A stretch of DNA of 64,000 bases, taken from contig OZ038321.1 of assembly GCA_964035795.1 (NCBI GenBank), positions 7,042,079 through 7,106,078 on the forward strand. Direction: 5' to 3'. This stretch comes from Pterobdella sp. o SKG-2022. Taxonomy: Eukaryota; Annelida; Clitellata; Hirudinida; Piscicolidae. Below the pieces are notes generated by a model, which was given only the letters and a program-made list of their open reading frames with translations, made no database searches and had not been told where the DNA came from. Position 1 is the first letter of the stretch. Each line of letters opens with the position of its first letter. Below are positions 1-21,055 of this stretch, piece by piece. The position numbers were made by a program, and so were the translations under genes.

Positions 1-9168
<9,168 letters not shown>

Positions 9169-10884
9169 GACAAAAGATTGTGTTAGGTTTAATGTAAAAT
9201 ATTTATTTAGCTTAGATACTTTTAAAAACTCAACGTGGCGATGGGAGATAATTTAGCGTAAAATAATAAGTTTTTAAATTTACAAATAATTCAGTTTAAA
9301 AATTATTCTAGATTGAAATTTTTTTTTTGATTTAGGTTTGATACAACTTTGAAAGAGTTAGATGAACTTTTTGGAGTAAAAACTCTAATAGTTTATTTCC
9401 GCTTTCAACACCAAAATATCATTCTACCTATGAAGTATTCTTTATTACTTCCCATAATTTCATTACTTCAATTTATTTTTGAAAAAATTGATGTAAAAAC
9501 ATATAAAATATCAAATTTGTACTTTTCATGTTTTGATTCCAAAATGGTTTTCTAGATACGCATTAATCCTTGAATTTGAGCACCTCTAAGCTTGAAATTA
9601 ACAAATTTTTGAAAAAGTCAAATGGACTTTTTTCAACAAACCGTATTCAATCAAAATCAACTTTTACATTTGACATTATAGTTTTTCAGGCAAAAGTAAT
9701 AAATGCAAAACTTACTGAATAGTTTTGTTTGAAAGTTACAGAAACTCTTGTTACTTTAAGAATTGAACTTCTCAGTGTTCAAAACCTTTTATACCGTTCA
9801 AAGTTTTTTTTTTCAAAATAAAGAATATAAAACAAAAAGACAAACCCACTAAATACAATGAAACTAAACTAATTTGGTTAGCATTTAACAAACAGTGCGA
9901 TAGTATACCTATATTAGTTGGGATAGTTGAAAAGAAATTCAACTCAAAAAGTAATATCCTTCTTTTAAAGTAATACTTTTCTACCAACACAGTTTGCTTT
10001 TTTACTAGATACTTTTTAGAAAAATAATTACCGAAACAGTCAATTTCTCTATCAAGATATACTTGAAATTTGATAATAACATTCATTTCTACCTTTAAAC
10101 TTCAAAAAAAAGTCTTCTAAAATCAAATAAGTTTCATAAACTCACTTTTGCATAACTGCCACTTTTTCAGCATATGTAAATGAAAAGTTATTTTTTCAAA
10201 GAATATTTTTGATTATTTCCATTATATCCCTGAAAATGCTTCCAAATTTTTGCATAAATATTATTCTTTCACTTTGAACAATTTTTTTCCATTTATCTTT
10301 TCATAAACTAATGAATTATGGTAAGGTTTTACTTGTTGAAAATTTTGTCTTCATGAAATTTTCTCTATGTTTTCTAATATCCTCATAATCTGAAATTTTT
10401 ACTGTACAAAATTGAAGTTTACAAAAGAACATACGAAGTCTCTAAAAAAACTCCATTACCTTTTCCCGTTTGTTTTATTTTTGATTTGTTTTTTTTTTAA
10501 TTTTTTATTAGTTTGTTTTAATGTTTTTTATAGTTTAAGAAATTTTTTTAGTCTTCAAGTAAGTAATTTATATAGCGCCTATTGAGCATCGTTTGGAGGC
10601 GCTCTGCTATGAACTGCTTAAAAACAAAATTTGAAGTTTTTAAGAAAAATAAGAATAAGAAAAAATTTGAGATTAGGATGAAGAACGTTTTAGAGAAAAA
10701 GACCAAAAAAAGAAAAGCAGGTTTAGCATAGGAATGAGAATAAGATGCATTGAAGAGCTAAGAGCGGGTAGACCAGCACGTTTGGGGCGTAAAAGATTAT
10801 ATCAAATAAATATTGAAAAACTTTCTCTAAAATAAAGATACAGAGCTCATTGTTTTTTTAAATCCATTTAATTAATTAATTAAT

Positions 10885-10915
<31 letters not shown>

Positions 10916-12188
10916 TTTGTTCATTTATTTATTTATAAAAGGCAGGAAAAAAGTTTTATATGCCCATCCGAAAAACTTTGAAAACTAAATGCAAGGTCAA
11001 CAAAATAATGTCTTAAAAAAGGTGATGAGACATTAACAACAAAAATTGTGACTCATACTGTTGATCAAAGTTGTCTTAAATAAATTAATACAAGATTTAA
11101 CTCTTTTCATAAGTTTCCTCAAGGTTTTACTTATCGAGAATTAGTCTTATTCAAAATAAACTGTTGCAGTGAAGGTTCTCATCTTGAAAGATGGAACAAG
11201 AACAAAAGAACTTGAGTTTCAAATGCCTGAATTTGATAGAATAACAGGGTTTTCGTTACAAAAAACTGGGAGTTTCAGAATCAGTGAAAATATTAATACT
11301 TAAATATTAACATTTAGGAAACATTAACTTTTAATTTAGCAGACAAATATTTAAAACTTCGTTAATTAGTAACTTCAAAAAATTGTTAGTGAACACAAAG
11401 GTTAAATTGAAGTGTTTTTGTAGATTTAGTTTTGAAAATGTGTATGATTATGGTTCTAAAATTCTATTTCTTCTGTTAAATATATTGAATTTTTTCGTCT
11501 TTAATTTTTTTGCAACGTTTAGCGAAGAACTACAGAGGAAGGTGAACTTTGGTTGAACTGACGGATCTGATTAAGATTTTGAACATATTTCAACAAAAGT
11601 CGAAAAATGTGGAAACGTTTTTAGATTTTTAAAAGCTATTATTTAAAAAAATGATCAAATAAAAGTTTTTTTCAAATTTTGAATCTATTCAAAACCCTTT
11701 AGAATTTTAGTTTTTAAAAAGCGTTAAAGGTGTCAGTTAACTTGAAAATTCTATTAAAATGACAGGTTGAGCTTATCAAGATATTTCAACATTAAAAAAA
11801 CATTTCTATAGTTTTTCGAAATCTGCCGTCAAATTTGGTTTGGATTATCAATGCATCCGGATTTTTGAAGGTTTGCTGTACAAAGGGAATTATTATATTT
11901 TTATAAAGCTCTCTATTAAAGAAATCAGTAAAAATATTAAGTGTTGAAAGCCTAAATGAAAAATTTTGAAACAGCCACAAGTTTAGTATTTGGTCTATTT
12001 GGAACTCAATTCACTATATTAGTTATGTAGTAGCAAATTAGTGTTATTAAATTTCATAAACATTATATGAAAACATGTTCAGTATGACTCAAGCACTAGC
12101 TGTGAATGTTATATATTAAATTTATGTCGTAAGCTATTTATCTAGTCAAAATCATTTAAATAGTAAGAAAGTTGAGTGTCAAAGAAAA
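9169..12188. other. intergenic gap between SEC31 and ACSF2 (divergent genes)
   Basis: I see no convincing gene in these 3 kb. It must hold the upstream regions of both genes, but no promoter element can be assigned with confidence. It includes a TTTA-type microsatellite and, at about 10569-10612, a short GC-richer block (TATAGCGCC...GGCGCTCTGCTA). That block resembles the ends of small tRNA-type retroposons. The open frames at 9349-9555 and 9772-10086 look like chance frames. Confidence 0.6.
10862..10937. repeat. (ATTT)n / AATT microsatellite
   Basis: AATT units pass into a run of TTTA units with a single GTTC interruption, between SEC31 and ACSF2. Confidence 0.92.
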
Positions 12189-15100
12189 ATGTTCTGTTCA
12201 GTTTCACGTTATCGTTCATTCAAGAAATGTTTGGAATATTGTTCAAAGAAATGGATGCATAGCAAAACCTCACGCAAAGAGCCCAAAAAGTAGGCATCAA
12301 ACTGCAGACTTGAAAATCTAATTCAAAACCTTTTTTAATTTTTAAATAATTCGATACTCCTTGTGTCTTTGAAATAGGTTGAACCAAACAATTTTGTATT
12401 TATCTTCACAGATGGAGTTATTTAAGCGGCCACAGTGAGCAACCACTGATGGGCACCACTATAGGGGAGTTGCTCGAAACAACAACTTATAAGCACCCAG
12501 ACAGAATAGCATTCATTTTTCCTCATCAAAACAGCTCTCTCACATTTGAAGAACTTTTAACGGAGGTGATTTTTTAAATTTCAGCTTAGTGCATGTTTCT
12601 ATTTGAGCTATGCAATTCAAGTAGTTAAAATTACAAAACCAAGAGATAAATTAGAGGATTTGAATACGATTAGAACCATTATTTGCCAAACCATTGATTT
12701 TTCAACACAATTATGTACATTATTATTGAAGTTATAAATGTTGCATTATGCTCATATTTTCACATAAAAATGCTATTTTGAGGATAAATTCATTTCATTT
12801 TTTTGTCTACTTTAACTAAAATGTTAGGACACTCCAGGCATGCATGCAATCGTCATTTATATTTTTAAAAACTCGTGTGTGCTATGATATAAATAAATAA
12901 CGTGGAATTTTTGGCTCTCCAAAATTATTTTTGTAGTTTCTTCTATGGCAAGCATGATTATCTAATGATAATAAGTTTTCTAGGTTTATACTTTTCAGTT
13001 GCAAAATCTTATTTTGTCGTGCTTTGACCCTTTAATATGCTCTGGGCTTTAAAATGTTGACCAGCATCGTTTAATGGCAAAGATTTTCATGATCACTGGC
13101 AGCATCGCAATGGTTCACAGATTCTCAAGAGAAACTTTCTTCTTCCTTGACTTTTTTAATCGAGTTCAATTCAGAGTTTTTTCTATTTTCTGTGCTTTTG
13201 AAAATAGGCGATGTTTGTTTCTTTTATAGGAACTATTGCATAAATACATCGCATGAAAGTTTTTAAGAAAATACGCATCAGAATGTCATAAATGATATTT
13301 TAGAATACAGACCCATATTTGAAAACCGTTTGTGAAAAAGATCAAAATGTCATTTTTAAAAAACACTTGAAAGTTTTCGGTATGTCTAAGTGAATAGATT
13401 AAACTATAAGATTATATGGATTTCATAACAGGCCAATTGAATTCAATCATTTGAGCATAAACTATTCATTTGAAAGGCTGGATTCGATCTGATGCCGCGA
13501 TCATGCTTCACAGTGTGTGTGCTAAAATGGCGGTTATCAGCTGTGCTCTGAGTAACATGAAAAAATTTCTATATAACGTTTCACTTGAAGGCTGCATTTT
13601 TCAAATGTTATAAGTTGTTTTCCAATGAATGACTAAGTTAATTTCAACTTCTTTGTGAAGTTGAACTTTATAAGTAAATATAATTTCTTCACATTTTCTT
13701 CTCAAAAGCTCAATAGCAAAAATTAAATTTTAATGTTACAACATTTAGAATAATATAAAAAAAGATAGAAAAAATTGTAAATCGAAGTTTTTGCCTTAAA
13801 TAAATTCTGTAAACAAACGTGTTTTAAGCTAATCTTACGAAAAAATATTATACCACTACTAACACAAAGTGAGTACTTTTATAAACCAAGTTTATCATAC
13901 CATCATAGAGCGACAAGCTAGCAGGGGGCTTGAGGACTCTGGGCTTGCAGAGAGGAGACAGAGTGGGGATATGGGCCTCCAACTGTCAAGAGTGGATTAT
14001 CACTATGTTTGGTGCTGCTAGAGCTGGATTGATTTTGGTGGGTGATGCTCTTTTAAACATTGTACTCAAGGAGAAAATATTTGACTTTTTAGGCAAATAA
14101 TCTACCATATGCATTAAACTTTTTGAGTCACTAAGGTTATTTCGGGTTTTCGAATATTCAGAATAAATCAACTGAGGTAAATTCTCATACCTTAATATTT
14201 TGAAGATTTTATTTCAATATTTTTAAACACCACGATTTTTATGATTTGAACTCAGGTGAATCTCAACCCAAGTTACCAGCCGAAAGAATTGGAGTATTGT
14301 CTTGAAAAAGTAGTACAGAAATCATTAAACTAAAACGTTTTTAAGAAATGTTCATGTGACAAACAGGTTGGAGTCAAAGCTTTGGTAATGAAGGATATTT
14401 TGAAAAATGATAACAATTACGAGAAGATTCTAAAAATTGTTCCAAAGCTTTCAAAGTCTAATAATGCCGATGAAACTAAGTAAAAATTACTATTTTCTAC
14501 TCGGAGTCTAATCTTGAATTAACTAAATATATTTTTTGATTTATGAGGAGTTTCTTGAGAGAACATGTAAAACAAATTTTATTCAACTATGATTTTCGAT
14601 AAGTTCTTTTTTAGATGATCAAATTTTAAATTTTGGTTAATTTTCATAAAACAATGACATAACTACCCAATGATTCAGTTTACCAGATTTGAAGCAAGTT
14701 GTGGTGATTGGAGAGAAAAATTACCCGTGAGTTGTTCAAGTGGAGTTTTATTGAACCTGAGCATTTGAAGTGAATATAAATTAGTTGGAAATACTTTTCT
14801 GAATAACTCACAGTCTTACTTGTTTTATTACTTGTTTTATTTATTATTAGCAACATCTTTTCATGTTTGTAGGAGCTGTCGTTGAGGTTAGCATTATGAT
14901 AGTTGAATATTTATAAGAGTCAAACGTTATTTAAATATATTTAGAACGTTAAATTAATTTTTATTAGATTATTGGTGAAACTCTGAAAATTCAAAGAATA
15001 GCTAATAAATAATCAAAAATTTTGAATAAAAATTGAAAAAACCAATTCTTAAATTATAAAAACCTTGAAAACAAAAAAGTGTGATAAGTGTGAACTTTAA

Positions 15101-18100
15101 CTGCTATTAAAACCGTCCGCGTGTTTATAAATGTTACTAGTATTGTTTGAACAAAAGCGACCTTTATTCTATTAAATTTATAATTATGGTATCTTCAAAA
15201 AACATGTTATGTGTGTTTTTGAATTTAAAAAGATCAAATTTTATAATTTTGAATGATTATGAGATTAGCTAAATGAATCTTTATAGTTTCAATCTTATTA
15301 ATTACTCTGTTTTTCAATTGAAAGCATCTTCATTGGTATCAAATCCATCATAGATTTCCATATTCACAGAGGAACCATACCATTCAAAGAAGTGCAGGCC
15401 CTGCCAAATGCTCAGTGCATCAGGGACATTGAAAACATGCAGCACCATCTGCAGTTTGATGATGCCATCAATATACAGTTCACATCGGTTAGATATGTCT
15501 TTCAGAATAAACACCATAAAGATTTTGAATCAGTTTTTTTATGTTTTCTTCGAGACATCGTGTATATCTTATTCATAGAATTTTGGATTTCAACTTTAAA
15601 ACACCATCTCGAACGTTTGTGCAGGGAACCACAGGCAGGCCTAAAGGAGCCACTCTGAGTCACCACAACATCATCAACAACACATTCAAATCTGGGAAAA
15701 GACTCAAGTTCAATTTAAACGTTGGGCCATATTTGCTTTGTGAATATTTTCATAAAAAACGTATTAAATCTGAATTTATAGAATTTAAATCTAAGGAAAA
15801 TTATGTATTTTTGTTTTCATAGGAGACTGTGATATGTTCTCCAGTGCCTCTATTCCACACCTTTGGAACTGTGATTGCGGCCTTACAGACCATTGTTCAT
15901 GCTAGCACAGTAGTTCTGCCTGCGTACACTTTTGATCCTCAAGCTGCTCTCCAAGCCATCCACAACCACAAGTTATAACAAACTTTTTTGTGAATAAAAA
16001 AAGCTTCAGATAATCAAAGTATTAGCTTGGAAATTATATGATAAAGTAGTTAAAATAGAATGGTTTTCAAGCCGGACGATTTAAAAAAATTTTTTTTTTC
16101 TTTTTTGTTGCCCCCATGTTCAAAAAGTGTAGGTTAGCAACATACCCTATCTTCAACATCAGGCTGTTAGTGTTAGTCTTAGGATGTTTCTTTGCATATC
16201 AAAAACTTGTCCTAAGAATCTAGCCTGATGAGAGCAGACTGATGAAACAGTCTGTGTGGGGTTCTCCAAAAAATTATCTTGAAACAAAATGAAATTAGTA
16301 AGCCCAAAGGATTACTGGAGGACAAGGAAGGGTTGTTTAGTTTTTTACCCTGAAAGGGTAGCAGCTCCACCAACTAGCAGGTCTAAACGCTAGAGCGTAG
16401 ATGCCTTTTAACGTCATGCCCAGGACCATTTTTAGAATTCGAAAGTTTTGAGGATGAATGAAAATCCTTGTTTTCACTATTTCATCTTAGAATTTCAAAT
16501 TTTTAAACTCAGTTTTTACTAACGTGGAAAATTTATTAGCCCTTATGTGTATTTAAACTAATGCAATGTATGAACACACTCGTCTGAACCGCTTCAAGAT
16601 GCACCACCTTGTATGGCACACCCACAATGTTCATCGACTACCTCAACGTTCCCAATTTGTACCAGTACGACTTGTCTTCTTTAGATAATGGTAGATATGT
16701 TTCATATATGAAATTGATTGAAAAATTATTATAAATATCAAGTCCAATTTATTCATGGAAACGGACGATGAACGATGATGATAACTAGCACATGTGGTTT
16801 GGAAGCTTTTTTTTTCTTTTTTTTTTGTGTTTTTAAAGGTGTCATTGCTGGAGCAGTTTGTCCTGAAGACTTGTACAAGAAGATATACAATGTGTTGAAC
16901 ATGAAGCACCTTGCCGTGAGAATATTTGATATTTATATTGAATTTTTTAGTCGACTGTGGGCTTTTTGTTAAAAATAACTTCTATGCAACTGAACACAAG
17001 TAGTTTGATTATTTATAATGATTACCTTATATATTTATTGGGAAACTGGCATAAAGCATTGCTTAATTCAACCAACGTTCTCGCTACTACTACAAAAGTT
17101 GTGTTTGACTGACAGTTTTTGCGTTGAAATTTATTTGGGGATCCAGATAACATAAAAATTATCTGTTCAATTAAAAATTTAATTTTTAAATAAGAAAAGA
17201 ATCAATGATTATCTTGAATTATAATTTTGAAGTGTTTTTTAAGTTTTTGAAATTTTTTCAGTATTGTTAGATTTCAACTGGCTACTGTGGCTAATATTCG
17301 GGTTTTGCACTTAGTCGTAGTTTTGTCAGTCTTAAAAAGGTGATTGAGAAAAATTCACATTGCTTTTTGTATGCACTTTCCTCGTTTTTTTCTCTGATGA
17401 AGCATATTTTATTAACTGAATAACACAAAATTTTCGTAAGTCGAACTCACATTATCAAGTGAAGTAATTGAATTGTTTTTATATTAGACTTATTTATAAA
17501 ACTTCCATCTCCCTCACAATGAGTCAATGTTGTATATTTAGTTTTTTTCATCGATACATTCTTATGTTTTAGAGAAATCGTACAGGGTTATGTTTTCTTT
17601 TTTGCATTCACCATATAATATTCTCAAACCATCCCAGTCAACTCAACTTTTGCAAAGAATAAATCAAAAATATACGGCAATTCTTTTGTTCTATTCAATG
17701 TTTATGTTGACTTATAGGCTTCTTACATTGAAAGTCTACAGCTGTATGTTTTGGTCTAATGTATTTTATCTCTCTCTCAGCATAAGTAACAGAACTGTCA
17801 CATCTTGTTTTTTTGAGTCTAGCAGAATTGTATAGTTTGCATTCAAACTAAAAAAGTTACATTCGACTCTCTAAAAAATGCACCTGAAACATGGTATTTC
17901 TTCAAACCATTACGAGCATCGAATGATTCTGATAAGATTCTATTCAAGTTTACGGCTTTCAGAAATTTACAAACTTAATGCTTATAGCAATAAAATGTTT
18001 CTTCTTTACAGAATTGTTATGGGATGACAGAAAACAGTCCAATAACTTTTCAAACCATGTACGAAGATGACTTCAAAAGACGTTACACCACAGTAGGCAA

Positions 18101-19908
18101 GATTCAAGACTATGTAGAAGTTAGGTCTTTTGGACTTTTCAAATACTTAATCAAAAAAATTGTTAAATAATGGAAGAAACATGCATGCGAACGTTATAAA
18201 ACACATGATTAACGACTGAAACGTCAAACTTGTTAAGTTGAATGCGAAAGTATAATTTTTAATACGTCACTAAATCCCTCCCCAAAGGCAAAGATAGTGG
18301 ACGAGAATGGTGACATAGTAGAAGTTGGGAAGTCTGGAGAACTATGGACACGGGGCTATGTGGTGATGAAGGGGTACTGGCAGGATGACGAGAAAACTAA
18401 GGAATCGATGAATGAAACTTGGTATAAAACTGGGTAGTTGTTCTTTATTTAGCCTTCTTTAATTTTATATTAAAACTATTATGAGTAATTCAGTCATAAT
18501 TGCCTAGTGATTTTAATTGATTAATTACTTTTTATTTGTGTTGCTTTATATTTTGTTATAATGTGTGCTTTTTGATTTCATATTGTCTCTTTGTTGAGGC
18601 ATACGACTAAGAAACTTTAATGCCATCACAAACATCATTGTAGGCAAAGAATTAAAGTTTTTCTTTTGTTTTTTATTTTAATTCATATTGGAAAAATTTT
18701 TTGATAGGGCTTTTAGAAGCTTTTATTTTATAAAGAAATGAGCATTCAATTCTTCACAATTGTTTTATCTATAATGTCGGCCTCCATAGCTCAATGGTTG
18801 AGCATTAGACTAATTGTCTAAAGTTACCGGTTTCGATCCCGCGTGGGCCGACAACTAGCACCTATTTTACAGTGTGTTTTCACTACATTATATTTGTAGC
18901 AAGCGCTTTGAGCTATAAGGAAAAGCGCTTTATTAATACCGCATTACATTACATTATCCAAGAGTTTTTTAGAGGATTTTTTTCAAAAGTTCCATTGAAA
19001 AGTTCATATTGTTGATAAAATTTAAAGTTAATTATTTTGTTGAAATATTCCATAGCGATCTAGATTCAATCTAATTTTTCCTTTCACAGTAAAGATTCAA
19101 AATTATTCAAAATATTTCCATTAAGCATATTCGCAGAGATATAGCCGTGTTTGATGACGAGGGTTACTGTAAAATCGTTGGGAGGCATAAAGACATGATT
19201 ATTAGAGGGGGTGAAAATATTTACCCTGCGGAAATAGAAGATGTTCTTTATGAGCACCCCAACATCAAAGATGCGCAGGTTTAAAAAAAAATTGTGCGAA
19301 TAATACTTTCATTTTTTTAAGAAATAATTTAACTTCTATATAATGTTATCAATGTTATTACTTATAGATTGATAGTAGTTAATTTCAAATATATGATATA
19401 TTATAAACTTGAAGCCCTCGAACCAAGGTTATTGGAGTGCCTGATTCAAGGCTAGGGGAGCAGGTTGCAGTGTGGATCAAGTTGAAGAATAAAGATGAAA
19501 CTAATGAGAATGATATTAAAGAATTTTGCAAAAAGCAGGTTTTATCGCTATTTTATTTGAATGGAATTTTGGGTGTAATATATTTGAAGGATAATGTTTG
19601 TCGGCTCGTATAGCTCAGCTGGTGAAGCTTTAAATAAATTATCTAAAAATACCGGTTTCGATTTCGTGATGAGCTTGCAATTAGCACCTGTTTCACAGTG
19701 AGTTTTCATTACATTAAATATGCAGGAAGCTTTTGATCTACAAATAAAGGCGTTTTATTAAGACCACATTACATTCTCAACGCAGTTGGCCTACTTCAAA
19801 ATACCAAAGTACATAAGTTTTGTTGATACCTTCCCTACTACCGCTACTGGGAAAATCAAAAAATTCAAAATGCGAGAAGAAGCCTTGAAGATGTATAAAT
19901 TAGAATAA
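12189..19908 (+). CDS. ACSF2: ACSF2, acyl-CoA synthetase family member 2 (mitochondrial)
   Basis: An AMP-forming ligase that converts medium-chain fatty acids to acyl-CoA. Sixteen exons: 12189-12289, 12412-12565, 13909-14037, 14256-14309, 14367-14479, 14679-14726, 15370-15487, 15625-15720, 15823-15971, 16599-16690, 16839-16915, 18012-18119, 18288-18433, 19137-19278, 19428-19538, 19786-19908. They give 586 residues (human about 615) with closed phases. The first exon encodes a basic, Ser/Lys-rich, acid-poor leader ([20 protein letters not shown]), fitting mitochondrial import. Visible motifs are the AMP-binding loop [14 protein letters not shown] at the exon 7/8 junction, [31 protein letters not shown] and the C-terminal lysine region [15 protein letters not shown] tRNA-SINE lies in intron 13 and another just before the last acceptor. 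The start codon was chosen because its exon ends in the phase needed by [11 protein letters not shown]. Confidence 0.96.
16087..16433 (-). mobile_element. poly(A)-tailed structured retroposon, copy 2
   Basis: Inverted copy of the element at 4781-5140, about 85-90% alike by eye. It starts at GGTCCTGGGCATGACGTT (minus strand) and ends past GGTTAGC...CCTACAC in an A-rich tail (T-rich on +, 16084-16110). It lies in an ACSF2 intron. A clear target duplication is not visible here. Confidence 0.7.
18776..18956 (+). mobile_element. tRNA-derived SINE, family A (best copy)
   Basis: A 77-bp tRNA-like head (18776-18852) has a perfect 7-bp acceptor pair GTCGGCC/GGCCGAC. It has an A box (TAGCTCAATGG), a B box (GGTTTCGATCCC) and an anticodon-type stem TTAGA/TCTAA with loop CTAATTG. 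A non-tRNA body follows with paired AAGCGCTT motifs and a CATTACATTA-type tail. It sits in an ACSF2 intron in the gene's orientation. The long fused tail and multiple diverged copies argue for a SINE rather than a tRNA gene. Confidence 0.85.
19600..19778 (+). mobile_element. tRNA-derived SINE, family A (degenerate copy)
   Basis: A diverged copy of the 18776 element: GTCGGCTCGTATAGCTCAGC head, TTAGCACCTGTTTCACAGTG junction, CATTACATT tail. It ends about 7 bp before the last ACSF2 acceptor (AG at 19784-19785). Confidence 0.75.
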
Positions 19909-19978
19909 ACTTCAAACTTTTTTGATACCAACTAAATTTTTGTTTTTATTGGCGTTAATTTATAAATTATTACGCAAA

Positions 19979-19984
19979 AATAAA
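19979..19984 (+). promoter_or_regulatory. candidate ACSF2 poly(A) signal
   Basis: AATAAA about 70 bp after the ACSF2 stop. In DNA this AT-rich the hexamer arises often by chance, so this rests on position only. Confidence 0.5.
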
Positions 19985-20453
19985 CACTTGTAACACAATT
20001 TTACTTTCACTAAACACTAAGTTTTCAATAACTTTACTGAATTACCCTAAAACGTACCCATATCATCCTAAATTTACGAATAAAATATTCAGTTTTATTG
20101 ATATTTGAAAATATTAGGCACCATCATTCTCGTTCCTACTAATCACACGAATTTCAACAACTGCAAGGCATCAAGACACCACCAACTTAAAATGATGTTG
20201 ATCAAGTGTTGTTTAGACTGTGTTCTAACCATTTCTTCATTTCGGAACTGTACTTGATAAGTCTGTTTTGAAGAAAAAAAATTGGAAATCTATTTAAATT
20301 ATATTCAAACGTGGAACTGATTTACTGATTTGATTTATTCAGCCTTATTTATGCATGTGTTTGTGGCAAACATCTTTCTGCTGCACCGTTTGCATCACGC
20401 TTCTAAACGTTGGATTTTCTATTCTTTGAACAACTAAATAATATCCATAGCAA

Positions 20454-20556
<103 letters not shown>

Positions 20557-21055
20557 CACTTCAAGATTTTTCAATATTAACTTATATTCAGAAAAAATTT
20601 AAACGCGTGAAATTTAATGAGAATCGTTGAGGAAGGAGGATTTTTATATTTATAAACAAACTTTTCGTTTTGTACATGTCAGTAAGCATCAATTCAAGCA
20701 ATAATGAAAATTTTTAAACATCATCAGGCATTTAATAAATGATTCTATTTCAGAATAAAGTTAACTATCCAATTAATATATATATATTTATTTATTGATG
20801 TATATATTTTTGACTCTGTTTTTGCCCAGAAGAATTTTATTAAGATATTTTTATTCAAAAAGATAAACGATAATGACTAACATAATTAATTAGCAAAACT
20901 TCATAAAATAAAGTGATACAATGATTCAATATCTCATAATATTCAGATCAAAATAGCATCTCTTAAAAAATAAATTTATACAAAACGCCTGACACAATGA
21001 TAAAACCAGGAATAAGCTACATAAGTATAAACACAGTCATAAGACCTTAAACAGT

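Noticed and set aside
9349..10086. Frames of 68 and 104 codons upstream of ACSF2
   Set aside because: Composition is dominated by AT-rich codons (Phe/Leu/Lys/Ile), with no splice partners and no link to the ACSF2 leader exon at 12189.
14851..14887. Candidate small ACSF2 exon (GAGCTGTCGTTGAG with AG and GT ends)
   Set aside because: No phase joins it without a stop. Exon 14679-14726 joins 15370-15487 directly and gives [11 protein letters not shown], matching the family.
18776..18852. Possible true tRNA gene (AAT-type anticodon, Ile-like)
   Set aside because: It is fused to a SINE body and tail, exists in several diverged copies nearby, and lies inside an intron. It is a SINE head.
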